Positions 1-18,686 are shown, counted from the first letter of the stretch. The stretch: DNA of 64,000 nucleotides from Merluccius polli (GCA_030340625.1 JAOPHQ010000921.1:10001-74000), one strand, 5' to 3'. Notes: a model not told the origin generated them from the sequence alone. Program-made: numbers and translations.

Positions 1-2510
1 AATAAATGGATGAGTCGATTTACTTCTGACTGCAGGCTTGAATGAAACATAGGTGCATATTGTACTGAACAACACATTTCCTAATAGCTAAGCAATATTG
101 CAAGCAATAAAGGGTTCATCTGAAACTAATTTGTTTTTCCTGGCAAATGAGCCCTACACAGAGGTGATGAGACAGCGCCGAGACGCCGGCGTCCTGGCAG
201 ACTTTTCGAAGATTTCCGGTCAAGAAAAAACCAGAAATACAACATCGATGTACTCGATGACGATGTGAAACCGTGACGCCGGGAGTACGTTGAGTACTCC
301 ATACACAGGTGAAGTCAAATCTGTCTCATTAGTTTCAGCGTCGGGGTCTGTTTGATTTATTCCTCGGTGCCACCGATGCGGACAGGCGCCCACTCGTTGG
401 CTCGGGGCAGGCACCGTGACAAAAGCAGAGTGATCTTAGCTAGCTAGCGCTGCCTAGCCTTTGACATTAATCATCACGTCTCACCCCATTTACATTTTTC
501 AGACAGTTGCTTTCGACAACAACAAATTGGCATTTCGTGCCACTTTCTCTTCGTCAGGTGCATCTCTTAACAATTTGCAACTAATGAGACTGACTTGGTC
601 TCAACCTAATGAACCCCTTTACACATTACCAGCGCTCCTGTTCAGAGGCTTTGTTGTTGTTGTTGTTGCCCTTTTAAATCAATTTGAGCAGTGGCAGTTG
701 GGCATGCAGCCGTATTTAAAACATGGAACGGTCACTTATATATTTGGTATTATATTTTTCATGTGTTATTGTAGCTGGAGCTTATCCGGCTCATTCAAGC
801 TGAATTCAACATGAAATCCAGCCTTGCACCCAACGGCCCAAAATAGACTATTGTGGAATATTAAGTTCTCTCTCGCCGCGTCCATATGCACAAAATATCC
901 TGAATATAACAGGAGAAACTGTCTAAAAAAAAGGGACGGGAATTGTATGAAAATAGTTCATTGTTTGGGGGAACAATATTTCATCTTTTACAAACACATT
1001 CTGGTTTTCTTTGTTCTTTTGTTCTTACTGAGTCGTTGTGTTCCCTAGCATCGCTATTCACAGCCCCGCAGTTGTCACCAAAGCACAAAGCTTATTGTCT
1101 CCGGCGCAGACAAAACCGCGCGGCGCATCCCTGCACACCAGTGTCCAATTTTAACTGACTCGCATGTGTGGGGAAGTCCGTCGAGAGGCACTTTAGGCCA
1201 TAATGAACACTTTATTATCGACGCCAGCCGTGTAATCTATGTCTATCTATAGGACTCGACGTCCTTTGACCGAATCCCCCCCCCCCACACACACACACTC
1301 ACACACACACACACACCCACCCACACCACAAGAATGGAAACCAAATCACACACCTTCAGCCGGCTTTAGCGAGCGCGGCCGTCACACTCAACAACCTCAT
1401 CATGTTGCTTCGAGACTCGGCAGACGCTGCCCTTGAAATGCACAAAAAAGAGGGAGAAAAAAAAAAAAAAAAAAACAACCTCTGAGGACATCGATTCGCT
1501 CCAGCTATTGTGATGCTGACTCAAGTCGGTGGCGCCGCGCGCGCATTCAACGCGGGGCCTTTCCGCGCAGTCAGGGAGATAATAAAGCACGCCCCGCACG
1601 CTCTGTCGTTATCGCTAAGATGTGACGTCCATTATTATCCACCCCTCCGAAGAAAAATAATCAAACATTCTTGATTCAATCAAGGCATTCATGAGTTGAT
1701 GTTGATAGCATGGCCGGCCCTCGCACGCTATTAGCATTCCCGCTACCATGTCCCCTATCCCGGCCTCATGATGTACTTAATGATTCTGCCGGCCATCGAC
1801 AGCAACGTACGCACGGCAGCCAATGAAGACGTAATCCCCGGTATTACAAGTCCTCTGATATGCAATTACACAGATGTTAGGACTGAGACGGCTCCTGCCA
1901 TCGTGTTTCGCCTCTGCCTCTTTTTTCTCTTCTCGTTTTGAGGCACGGACAAGCCGATACGCCTCGCTGGGTCTTATAATTATTATTTTTTGCTCTTCTC
2001 CTCTTTTTTCATGGCCAGTCTCTGTGTCATACGCTCCAGTCAGAGCTGTGGCCTGGGGAGTCCATCCCTAAAGACATGACACTGGCTGTCTTGTGTGACT
2101 GCAAATAGGCAGTGGGCAGCTAGCCCAGATAGTCCAATGTGAGCTCTCCAGATTTAGACCGAGGAATAGAAAGCTGAAAGTCTCACGATGACGCGACTCC
2201 TCAAAGTCAAGCTGGTCACTCGGTTTGCCAGCCCTGATAGGACCTTCAGTCTGTTAGGTGTAACGCAATTGTGTGTGTGTGTATTGTATACCCTTAAGGG
2301 TGTATTATACAGCTCGATCGGACCTGTCAACCCTCCCGTTTTTCCCGGGGGGTTTCTCCAGTATTTCTCCCCTTTCTCCCGCTGTCCTCCCGTTAAATAT
2401 TTCACCTGTAAATATAAAGTATTTTTAACCTTTTCTATAAAAGGTTTATAAGAACATAAACCATGTAATAACCACCTGATTATACCTAATGTAAGAACTA
2501 GTTAACCCAA
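1..2510. other. Left-end intergenic DNA, no gene recognised
   Basis: No exon with family similarity or a convincing splice-bounded frame was found on either strand. The stretch contains a short CA-rich run near 1283-1325, a poly-A run near 1458-1476 and an AC/GT-poor mixed sequence. The part at about 1600-1870 has the low-repeat, moderately AT-rich look of conserved non-coding DNA, but this cannot be judged without an alignment to other fish. Confidence 0.5.
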
Positions 2511-2521
2511 TCCTTTGCACA

Positions 2522-3655
2522 GTAAGGGGTATGTGGGCAGTGGTAGGGGTGGTGGGACGGTCCTGTCCCCATGTCTAAATGTAAGGGGTGTGTGGACAGT
2601 GGTAGGGGTGGTGGGACGGTCCTGTCCCCTTGTCTAAATGTAAGGGGTGTGTGGACAGTGGTAGGGGTGGTGGGACGGTCCTGTCCCCTTGTCTAAATGT
2701 AAGGGGTGTGTGGACAGTGGTAGGGGTGGTGGGAAGGTCCTGTCCCCTTGTCTAAATGTAAGGGGTATGTGGACAGTGGTAGGGGTGGTGGGACGGTCCT
2801 GTCCCCTTGTCTAAATGTAAGGGGGATGTGGACAGTGGTAGGGGTGGTGGGACAGTCCTGTCCCCTTGTCTAAATGTAAGGGGGATGTGGACAGTGGTAG
2901 GGGTGGTGGAACAGTCCTGTCCCCTTGTCTAAATGTAAGGGGTGTGTGGACAGTGGTAGGGGTGGTGGGAAGGTCCTGTCCCCTTGTCTAAATGTAAGGG
3001 GGGTGTGGACAGTGGTAGGGGTGGTGGGACGGTCCTGTCCCCTTGTCTAAATGTAAGGGGTGTGTGGACAGTGGTAGGGGTGGTGGGACGGTCCTGTCCC
3101 CTTGTCTAAATGTAAGGGGGATGTGGACAGTGGTAGGGATGGTGGGACGGTCCTGTCCCCTTGTCTAAATGTAAGGGGGATGTGGACAGTGGTAGGGGTG
3201 GTGGGACGGTCCTGTCCCCTTGTCTAAATGTAAGGGGGATGTGGACAGTGGTAGGGGGGGTGGGACGGTCCTGTCCCCTTGTCTAAATGTAAGGGGGATG
3301 TGGACAGTGGTAGGGGTGGTGGGACGGTCCTGTCCCCTTGTCTAAATGTAAGGGGTGTGTGGACAGTGGTAAGAGTGGTGGGACGGTCATGTCCCCTTGT
3401 CTAAATGTAAGGGGTGTGTGGACAGTGGTAGGGGTGGTGGGACGGTCCTGTCCCCTTGTCTAAATGTAAGGGGTGTGTGGACAGTGGTAGGAGTGGTGGG
3501 ACGGTCCTGTCCCCTTGTCTAAATGTAAGGGGTGTGTGGACAGTGGTAGGGGTGGTGGGACGGTCCTGTCCCCTTGTCTAAATGTAAGGGGTATGTGGAC
3601 AGTGGTAGGGGTGGTGGGACGGTCCTGTCCCCTTGTCTAAATGTAAGGGGTGTGT
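2522..3655. repeat. Minisatellite, about 19 copies of a 59-bp unit
   Basis: A G-rich unit beginning GTAAGGGGTGTGTGGACAGT repeats with a period of 59 bases, with mostly single-base differences between units (for example GTGTG, GATGTG or GTATG after the AAGGGG run). The first unit is joined to a leader (about 2490-2521) that also occurs, without tandem expansion, near 24298-24425. The array therefore seems to have grown from an interspersed repeat. Confidence 0.95.
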
Positions 3656-3660
3656 TGACA

Positions 3661-6600
3661 GCTATGAGCTAGATAGATGTATAGAGGACAGATCTCGTAA
3701 TCATTATAATCAAATATCATTATTCAGACAGATTTCATGTGGAATATCAGCCTACTGGTTGATATCCATCCATCACTCATTGGGCGGATCGACAGACAGA
3801 CAGACAGCTAGAAGAGAGCTATAGTGAAATTGAGAATAGCATTAGGAAGAATATATTTATTCTTGTATTACATGCTTTGAGCGGCCCCAGTGTCTCCAGT
3901 CACACAGGCTTTAGTAATTGTCTGTGTTCGCCAGATAAAGGGGAGAAACAATGGTTTTGATGCGCTTGTTGCCGGAGCAAGTCCAACAAGGAGGGCTTCA
4001 GAGGAAGCCAATTGTTTTCACAGAGGCTAAATGTAATTTGAGTGACAGATTATACGCATATTGCTCCATCACTGATCAATATGCTTATAATCTTTCACTC
4101 AGTGGATGCTAAATTGCTCTGTGTTGATAGATGGGTTAAATGTGTGTTGGGGTGATAATTTCATGACAAAAACGCAAAACACTGTTCTCAATTTGGTGGG
4201 AAACAAAGTTGTATCGCTCTCAATGGTGTGCGGCGGTGAGCTCATTAAGTCCTTAACTTTGCTTTGCTTCTCAATGTCCTTAACAATTGTGTATAAGTCA
4301 TAATTGAGTGGTTGGGGGGATTCTTTGGTTCTTTGTTCTTGTATTGGTTCAAGTGCAGCTGCAGTCTGTTTGAACCGTTTCCATTACACAAGCCAGACAA
4401 TCAAGGCTTCAAGTGTCTCTGATATTGACTCTGTTACTGCTCTGAGCATGACCGCAACATTTCTATATAGGATATAGGACAACATGAATTTGATCGTTGC
4501 TTAGCCACACAAAAAGGGGCTACCCAAGAGCGTTTCTGTATTTTTTTTTGGTGCCCATTTATTTTTCCATGAACTCAGTTAAGGGTCATGTCATCATCTG
4601 GACATCGTTCCACTCACAGATGAACACCATCTCCTTTACTCCTTCCGTCCGTCTCCGTTGTTCGGTGTCTCTTCCCAATGGATAATTGATGTCCTCTGCC
4701 CTCTGGGAATGTTGTACGGTACAGCAAGCGCTACATGTCCTCTACAGTTCCTCCTCGACTTGTAGCACCGGCCTCCGCACGCAACTCAATTCAAACCCTT
4801 CAGAGCCGAGTCCTTATTGTATCACGGAGAGACAGACTCGGCAATCAGGAGAAACACCATGAGAGCTCTGCATCTTGACTGTGGAGAGGGTGGTGGAGTC
4901 CTTGAAGGCTACCTGGATAGACTGACATGGTAATGTATCTGCTGTCTGTTGGAACATCTTTACATCGCCTACATATACAAGGCTACAGCCACTATAATAG
5001 GCACCATATATATATATATGACCTGCCGGTCCAGATACCAGTACAGTAAACCCCTACAGCTGTGATGTTATATTATAACATGGCATTGCCCTCCGCCGGA
5101 GCCGCGTAAACATCGCAAGCAGAGAGATTAGTGCCGCTGCTGCTGCCGCCGCCACGGCGCGTAAAGACGATTAGCAAAGATTATTAACAAACATGCTGGA
5201 TTAGAGGCGCTGCACTAGTATCACCACCACCACCACCACCACCACCTACTTCTCCCGACATCCCAACTGTGTAATTAAAACAGAAGTTGGTGTAAAAAAG
5301 ACAAATGTTTGCAACTGATAGCTACGCAGCGCTGGCGCTGTGGTTGCACGGCGTCCACGTTTACATAACCATTTATAAACTGTGTCCACACATCGGCGGG
5401 GCTAGAAGGAAGGAGGGATGCTGCACACATTTAAATTGGTTCAGGCTGGGTTTGCCTCACCCGCCAGCTTATGAAACGTCTTAGTAGGCCTACCTAAGGA
5501 ATTATAATTAGTAGGCTGTTTATTGGATGTAATGCAAACCATATTATGGCCTGGCTTGCAGGCATAATTCTGTAAGTGGAGTTTTGACATTGTGTGTGCT
5601 TTGCTTCCCAATATGCAGGTTTGACTGTGAAAATGTAAAAGTCACTCCATACAAGTGTGGAGTGTGTTGTGCCTATACAGTAATAGTTCATTCTGCTGGG
5701 TCTCAATTAATGTCAGATATATACTGGCATCAGCGACAGTGCAAGGCGGTGATTATGTTCAAGCTGCTCAATAAGTAGGCCTAGTTCATACACAGATTAT
5801 AGGGCCCAGCATTTTTAATTAGGGGCCTTCACTTTCTCCGTACGAGTGTACAGAGCAAACCTACTCATGCACACGCGGTTAATACACAATGTTTTGGGCC
5901 AGTGTTTGACAATACCAGCATTTTAATTAAATCTGATAATTACAGTTTCAAGTCGGTTGAAATGAAATCAGAATGTGGCCCGGCCGAGTTTGTATTTAAC
6001 TTGATTGTTGTTTGTCTCATTCTCAATTGTGTTATCACGGATTATAATGAACACAATAATTCTCACAAAGTCATTTTCATATCCTCTGAAATACTTCGCT
6101 CACAGGGACATAATGTGGAGGGAATGGCTGAGAGTGTATCTATAATAACAGCATTGATCTCAGCCTTAATGTGGACTGCATGTAAGTACTCCTCAACCTC
6201 CAGGCTCTGCCACTATGGACTGTCATCATATAACATTGTGTAAAAGGAGCTCTGCTGCTGAGAAGCCGCTCTCTTGACATGGGAGTGATTTTAAAATAAC
6301 ACCCCCCTAGTGTCACTTTAATCACAGAAATGTCAGAACAAAACCCTGATATATTCATTACATTGTTTGTTTCAATATTTTTTATTTCAATAAAAAAGAC
6401 TGGCTGCTGATATTATTATTAATTTTTATTATTATTATTAATTAATAATTATTCTTTGTAGTAGTTGTAGTAGTATTCTACACAATGACTAAACATTATG
6501 AATTGTTTATTATTAAAATACAAATGAATAATATTTCAAACACCCTCTTCTTGGCATTTTAAATTAGTGATGTCAACACAACATACATTCATTATCTATC

Positions 6601-7790
6601 TAATGCAAGTCTTTATTGCCATCTAGTGGTGGAAGAAATAGTGACATGTTGCTGATGTTTCTTCTTCTGTGGATGGTTTTACATCACTTCCATGTTTGAC
6701 ATGAATTTAAAAAATAATTATGAAGAGAAACACAGCAGGCAGGGGAGTGAGGGCGCTGTGACATGTCCATAAAGGCCAGTACTGTACTGCTACAGTTTCT
6801 GAACTTGTGTTTAATAACTTATGACACACTCCACATAGCTCAACATACAAACATGAAGGGATTCACCAAAGTTCCCCTTTCCGGCCTAAATATTCCGATT
6901 CATTCATTATTTAGCGTCCTCACAGAGGAAATGTGTTTTCACATTTGGTACCCACAAGATACACACAACACATTTTAAACAAACAAGAAACATGACGTGT
7001 AATTCAGTCTTAGAGAGCTTGTGGCCATCATGGCCGAGGGCAAGCGGTTTTCAAAGAAGCGCATACCTCTACAGACGGAGATGTGGTCCTGTGGCCGGGG
7101 GGGCGGTGGGTGAGGCGCGGGTCAGGTGATGAACTCAGGGGATTTGTGCTTCAGGTGTGATGCTGGATCAAGTGATAAACATGAATGGTCTCCAGTTTGC
7201 CCAAGGCTACTGAATAAAAAGCTGAATGTGTTTAAACCACACATAGTTCAGGTTATTACAATAGCGAGACACAGTGGCCTATTATCATGCATATCATCAG
7301 GCCCTTTGAGTATAGGCTTATATTGAAAAATACATGTATAAAAATATACTTTTTATGAAAGTAGCAATTCCATCAACATGGTTTTAGAGAAACTATGTAG
7401 ATTGAATGGTATGAGAGAGAAGGGCAGCAGAGTGAATGGATAGATTATAGATTATGGATTAGGTTGTGTTATTTGGGAGGCTGTTCGTTACAAGAGATTC
7501 ATTTGGTTAAATAATACGTCATATGTGACTGTCTGTGTGCACCCACAGACAGAAAGACAGGACTGTCTGTGTGCACCCACAGACTGTCTGTCTGACTTGA
7601 ACGTTGCGATGGTGTTGTTACAGTAATGATGCGACCCTACCTGCAGGTGGCGCCAGACGCGAATCGTAGCGTTGTGTACTTTCAGCGTCAGAAAGAAAAA
7701 TCAAGTTATATGAAAGAAAGATTCTTTCGTTATATGAAAGAAAAGCGAGCCTCACTGGGCTACTTTACTTTACTAGTGGTTTTATCCAGA
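3661..7790. other. Intergenic DNA, no gene recognised
   Basis: Mostly unique AT-rich sequence with small simple repeats: a CAC run near 5221-5246, a TTA/ATT run near 6411-6450, and a duplicated 30-bp block containing TGTCTGTGTGCACCCACAGA near 7530-7590. Open frames here (for example 5902-6243) have no family similarity and no splice support. Parts may be regulatory, but nothing in the sequence shows this directly. Confidence 0.5.
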
Positions 7791-8194
7791 ATAACATGCT
7801 TATAGACGTATATGACGGGCTCTGTCCTGGATGTGACCCACTGGACGTGGCGGTCGGGTTATTATGCTGCTGCTTCATGTGTTCATGTGTTCACCACGAC
7901 CCTGGCCAGGTGAGGTCCTCCTCCTACCTGGTCGGCCTGCATCCCCCTGCATCAGCATCAGACCTCCTCGTCTCGACCTGCAGTTGTCAGGGTAACACAG
8001 GGTTTAGGATAGGAGGATCTCTCCTACTTCCTTACCTTTAGGACGTTACGCGTTCAGTAATGACGAGTTTGTACTTGTAACGTGTTAAAGCTAATTACAG
8101 GTGTTGTTGTACGGTGGACTCTTGTGCCATTTGCCGTGACGGAGATGCGGCTGCTCCGGTGTTACCGGTAGAGACATCTCACTTCCTGGTTCTG

Positions 8195-8298
8195 ATGGCG
8201 GGAAGCGCGCGGGGGTCAGCTGTGAGGCGGCACGTGACCGATGAAAGAGGCAAGGTGAGCAACTCCTTATTCATAGGGTGGCATGTAGACGTAACTGA

Positions 8299-8337
<39 letters not shown>

Positions 8338-8342
8338 GTCTG

Positions 8343-8411
<69 letters not shown>

Positions 8412-9524
8412 ATATAAATATCTTTGCCATATATTAATATTTAGGGGTGGCAACATCAGCCTGAAGTTTTACCATATTAATGAATTGAAAATAGCGCCAG
8501 CGTTTCCCATACTGCCAATAATCATGACAATTTTAGGGCTAAAGTGCTGCCATGGGTATGTTTTAATAGACAATGTACTCAGCTATCTGCAAAACTAGTT
8601 ATCTATAAAACAAAATTGCAATTGGCTGAGAAATTGGCCCGAAACAGACCAAAAATGTGCTTTTTTTCGCAAAGGTTGGGCTTGAAACATCAGTAATTCA
8701 GTATCACTAAAATATCAACTGTAATATTATTCACCACTGTGTTTCTGAAAAATACTATAACCAAAAATTAAACAGTATCAGTAGTCAACTGATGATTACC
8801 ACTCAGCTGGCAGAGATTTAGAAAGCTGGCTGACATCAAATTGCCTAATATACTAATACACAGCTTAGTATGCTGAGAGATCAAACTGTGCTGCATGAGT
8901 TGAGTCCTCAGAGACAGGGAAAGAGAGGTCCTAAAAAGAGTCTCCCAAGCAAAGGCTTGGAGCAGTTCAGAGGTTGTAGGACTCTCAATCTCAACAAGAT
9001 CCAACTGGCGCATGTCATGAGCTCTGCAGTCTGAAGGTAATGGCTTCTAAAACAAGAGCTTCATCAGAACTGTATGGTCTAGGACCTGCAGTGTCTGCAG
9101 ATGACTTGCATCTTCCCAGAACTAAATTACCCACCTTAAGGATGATCCTGCGTGCAATGAAATATCTTTCATCATCAACTACAGAGAGTGGAAGCCAATC
9201 TCACTATCAAATAGCAAAGATGCTGTATCCACAGATTGAGGAGCTATATGGCAGAGCAGGTGTTCCTCTGCAGCCTATAGGTTCCAAGCCTGCTAATAAA
9301 GAAAAGATTGTATGCATTGTCATCAGTCTACTCGATTTTCCCATTTTCTTCCCATTTTCTGTATAATACAGATGCACAAATTGTACAACGATGTTGCCAC
9401 CCCTAGAGGTTGTTTGATCTTTTTTAAATTTCACAGGGTCTCTTTCTAGTTGAAAAGGAACATCAGTGTGAAACTGCACTAAGATCAGACAAGTATTTCT
9501 ATTTTAGGGGGCAACTGATGCACC

Positions 9525-9570
<46 letters not shown>

Positions 9571-10075
9571 TATTTATATTTATATATTTATATCTAGATA
9601 TATATCTAGATCTAGATGTCATATCACTTATATATCATATCACAATTATATAATATGTACATAATTATGCACATAATTATAATTACACCATCATAAAATA
9701 TCAATAACGACACACTTTCTCCATACTTTCTTTCCGCCACATGTTCTACCCTGTGGGAGGAGATGGAGAGCACACAGTTTGGTCTATGCAGGCCTAGTAA
9801 TTGCTGTAATTAGGCGAAATTATCTTTGAATGTATTTTTGCATCACCACCCCGGGATATCCGCAGGTACACCGCGGCGTCCCGGCGGTTCCGGTCGCATA
9901 CGGCGCCGTGGGCCTGGGCTTCGCCGGACGCTTCGTGATGCGCGCCCCTGGGAGGCCTGTGATGGACAAATGCTACGCCGTCCTCGCCAGAAAACTTCCT
10001 GAGGTGGACTGGTGGACGTGGAAACGAGTTCCCGCACGGGAAGCTGTGCAAAAAAACCATGATGACCGGCGTTAG
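8195..10075 (+). CDS. Putative two-exon small protein, about 89 aa, unknown function
   Basis: Two segments join in frame. Exon 1 is 8195-8254, starting MAGSARGSAVRR and ending CAAG before a strong GTGAGC donor. Exon 2 is 9866-10075, after a CCGCAG acceptor and ending in TAG. Exon 2 is GC-rich at third positions, unlike its AT-rich surroundings, and an AATAAA signal follows 230 bases on. The predicted protein is basic with one short hydrophobic segment containing GLGFAGRFVMRA. That segment weakly resembles the membrane helix at the N-terminus of DNAJC15/DNAJC19 (Tim14-like), which in that family precedes a J domain; no J domain or HPD motif is present. The intron holds a microsatellite and a transposon. 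An antisense frame also spans exon 2, so the gene is a proposal from splice signals and composition, not a recognised family member. Confidence 0.35.
8299..8410. repeat. Tetranucleotide microsatellite (TCTG)n(TCTA)n
   Basis: About 110 bases of TCTG units followed by TCTA units, just downstream of the putative exon 1 donor. Confidence 0.97.
8442..9405. mobile_element. DNA-transposon-like element with 16-bp inverted ends
   Basis: The interval begins TAGGGGTGGCAACATC and ends with the exact reverse complement, giving a 964-bp element with perfect 16-bp terminal inverted repeats. No clear target-site duplication was seen at the edges. It lies inside the intron of the putative small gene. An internal open frame (9040-9366, 108 codons) contains a segment reading LPTLRMILRAMKYLSS, which I do not recognise; it may be a remnant of the element's own protein. 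Confidence 0.7.
9528..9568. repeat. (TA)n microsatellite
   Basis: About 40 bases of alternating T and A, followed by degenerate ATAT/CTAGAT sequence up to about 9620. Confidence 0.95.
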
Positions 10076-10304
10076 GATGGCAGTTTGATTATTATGGGAT
10101 GGATTTCTCAACCGCTGAGCATCTGCCGCCGGATGTCCTTGGAGGTCGGAAAGCAAAGCTCAGCTGTTGCAGTGAAATGCAAAGTGAATTGTGTGAAGGA
10201 AGGAACTGTTTAAGAAAGACAACCATTCAACCGCTGATGCTGATTATAGTGTGGCATTACCTTGGCCAGCATGAAATGTAATCTACCTGTTTTATGGTTT
10301 GTGG

Positions 10305-10310
10305 AATAAA
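10305..10310 (+). terminator. Candidate polyadenylation signal AATAAA
   Basis: AATAAA lies 230 bases after the stop of the putative small gene and supports that gene model. The hexamer alone is weak evidence. Confidence 0.35.
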
Positions 10311-11330
10311 AACAACCATCAAGCCTGAACACAAGGGACAATATACGTATGTCCTGTCATTATGTGTGCCTGTGCTGGGCAGTGAGTAAAGGGGGAAGCC
10401 TTGTGACTGTGTGCCAGGAGGGGAGACAGGTTGTACAGCGAGTGACTGCTTACACAATAGATGTGTTGCATACCACACAGTGCAGTGGGGCGTTCCCATT
10501 TCAACTCATGTTGTTGTTCACTCTTGTCCACCAGGTGAGATCTATAACATAGATGTAGACATTGTAGTAGGACTGGATTTATAAAGAGATTAAAACATTG
10601 TTTCTAAGAAACTCAAGTGTTGTTCTTCCAAACTTGTCCTGTAACCTTCATGGGAGAAAGTCTGTGTTCATGTCCTCTGATGTCAGCTCTCATGCGTCCC
10701 TCTGCCTTTAAAGACCCTCAAGTTGTTGTCTTCCCTAATTTTAGCCTTGTGCTCATGTCCAATACAGTCAGCCGTGACGACACATGACCTTAAGCTTTTG
10801 TAGTCTTGCACGACATTGGTCAGCCAACAGGGCAGAGGAGTCCACCCCTAAGCCAGCTCAGCCAATTAGATGAGAGCTCCTCGCATGATATGTATGGAAA
10901 AACATAGCAAAACAGTGTGGTGTCAACACGCCGGCCTGCTGCTGGTGGGAGGTTGTGTACTGGACTTTACAGCAGAAACAAACTGGAAGAAATGAAGGCT
11001 ATGTCTGAAATGCTAAGACAAAACAGTTGCAATAAAATACAGGTATGTACTGGGCTAGAAGTAGGTTACACACACATTCATTGTATTTCCATATTAAAGA
11101 AGCCACCCTAGCTGATGACCTTGATCATTTGAATGTACAACCAGCAGTTTTAATGTGTATACATATATATATACTTTTGATATTTAACTAGAATTACTGA
11201 AAACACTGTCACCAACAACACATGCAGTTCCAGTTAGTCATGACAGTAATTCATGCAATAAAAAATCATTTTCTTTACACACAGATATATTTTATTTGAT
11301 TATATGCTACACTGACCGTTAATACGATAC
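10311..11330. other. Short intergenic stretch before the PNPLA8-like gene
   Basis: No convincing coding exon. It should contain the promoter and 5' untranslated exon(s) of the downstream phospholipase gene, because its first coding exon is preceded by an acceptor-like CATTCCAG near 11341-11348. No TATA box or clear start site was identified. Confidence 0.4.
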
Positions 11331-11419
11331 AATTGTTTGTCATTCCAGGGTACCCAAGAATTGTGCTAGCATGGCTTGAATACTCTGCAATATTTCCACG
11401 TATTCCCTTTAATCCAGAG

Positions 11420-16529
<5,110 letters not shown>

Positions 16530-16563
16530 ATGATGAGGTGTGTTGGATTTAGGAGGTGAATGC

Positions 16564-16633
16564 GCGCACACACACATATACACACACACACACACATGCA
16601 CACGCACACACACATATACACACACACACACAG
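16564..16633. repeat. (CA)n microsatellite after the PNPLA8-like stop
   Basis: Interrupted CACACA/CATATA run in the 3' untranslated region. Confidence 0.9.
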
Positions 16634-16979
16634 GAGGGATTACATCCTAATTGTGTCTCATTAGCAATGTCATGCTAATTATAAATGTTTTTGTTTGATG
16701 CAAAGCCATGGTGAACAAATGAAAGGCACCTTTAGTTTGGTTGAACATGACTGTACACCTACAGTTACAAATTGATATGCAAATGATTGACCTTTGACCT
16801 TTCCGCAGGGCATTCATTCACTCCGGTATGTTCTTGTGAATCACATGACTTGAATTTCTAAATGCACTGTATGTTGACCTGCTGGACTCTTTGTGGTCTC
16901 AAATGAGACAATACTATTTCACTCTGATGGAAGTATAAGTACAGTATGTGATGTATTTCTCACTTGTGACATTTATTTG

Positions 16980-16985
16980 AATAAA
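16980..16985 (+). terminator. Candidate polyadenylation signal of the PNPLA8-like gene
   Basis: AATAAA lies 451 bases after the stop codon, in an AT-rich stretch typical of a 3' untranslated end. Confidence 0.5.
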
Positions 16986-17528
16986 TATTTATTTTGAACA
17001 TATTACATTTGTGTTGCGTGTTATTGATCATCGCTGTAATTCATCACTGGTAGCGGATGAGGTGTCATACCCCCCCCACACACACACACACACTATGTAA
17101 AGCGCTTTGGGTGTCTTGAAAAGCGCTATATAAATGCAATGAATTATTATTATTGTATTATTATTATTGTTACATTATCACAATATTATTATGTGACCAA
17201 CTTGAAAATATTCTTGTGCATATTAATTGACACTATCAACAGCCACTATGTGATTCACCCTGGTTATTATGGGTATACATGAAATACTTCATCCATTAAG
17301 TAGTAAATCCTATGTTAATAAGTAGTAGCTAATCCGATGTTAAGTAGTAGTAAATCCTATGTAGCATTAACCCGGAGCCACTTGAATGTGAGGGGTTAAA
17401 TTCCCCATAAATCTGCTCCCTCTCCATCTACAAAAGACGGGCTTTGTGTGAGACAGAAAGGCCTTGTGCGAGAGCGGGCTTGTGGTTTGTGCCAGCCAGA
17501 GCGAAGACACAAGGTCAGTAACTACTGG

Positions 17529-17571
<43 letters not shown>

Positions 17572-17888
17572 CACACCTTCAGCCCATTGACAAATAACCA
17601 CAGTGATAATAAACACGCCATACTTTCTTTTCATGAAGCGTGAATAGTGTTTAAAGAAAATCGATTGACATTGAACGCCAGGTCTAATAAACATTATCTT
17701 ATTATTACTTTTTATTTTTTTGACCACAGAGTTGAGTCGCTTACTGTAATCTGACTCTGGCATCGCCATGGAGATGACGTGATGCTAACGTGTGGATTTC
17801 ACAAAGGATTTATTCTGTTAGACTCGGAGGCTGCGGATAGCGCTCGTGTGACCGGACCGTCTGATGACTGTGCTGACGTCGCACGCAG

Positions 17889-17931
<43 letters not shown>

Positions 17932-18168
17932 GCCAGGGGGGGGGGGTCTCTCTGGTCCTTCCTCTTATCGTTTCACCTGCTCTGACGTGACAGTAAGCAG
18001 AGTGACAGACAACAGAGAAAACTAAATCGGCGTGACCTGATGAACCCTGATGATTTGTGCTTAACTTGACAATGAGAGTGCGGCCTTCCCGAAGCTCAAG
18101 TGGAGGAGGCGGCGAGGAAACTCTGCCGCCACGTCTGAAGGTAGGAGCACTTGACATTCAGATATACA

Positions 18169-18204
<36 letters not shown>

Positions 18205-18686
18205 TATAATATTTATATAGCACTTTTCAGCACCTTCCTTAGGACCTTTCCAGAGCAATTGTCACAAAGTGCTTTACAAAGTTCAAACATTCAACACAAC
18301 AATAATACAATACAGTACAGTACAAAGTTTAGGTTTAAAACACATCACAGGTCGTGCATTCGTGAACAAATGCTTTGAAATATAGACAGGAATTCACCTG
18401 TTGAAGGACTGCTGTAGCCTTTGTATCAGTGAGGACAGTGTGAGTTAAGCTTTTAAGGGTTGTTTTTTATATGTTACCTGGTCCCCATGTGTCAAACAAC
18501 ATACTTTGGAGGGTCTCATGCTAAACAATCAAACGGGTTTTATTAATGGACACAGGAGAATAACGAATGAGGTGCCTCAGGTAATATTATGCTAATATGT
18601 AGTGTGTTTACATTGTGTCATCACTAAAATCAATTACACAGCCTTATATTCATGACTTGCAATGTCATTAATATATGTATATATAT

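Noticed and set aside
1239..1436. His/Thr-rich frame
   Set aside because: Arises from a CA-rich microsatellite.
5902..6243. 113-codon frame with a hydrophobic middle
   Set aside because: AT-rich sequence of random-looking composition, no family match, no splice or polyadenylation context.
9794..10156. 120-codon minus-strand frame over the GC-rich block
   Set aside because: No start context, splice support or recognisable family; the plus-strand frame has better third-position composition and an in-frame upstream exon.
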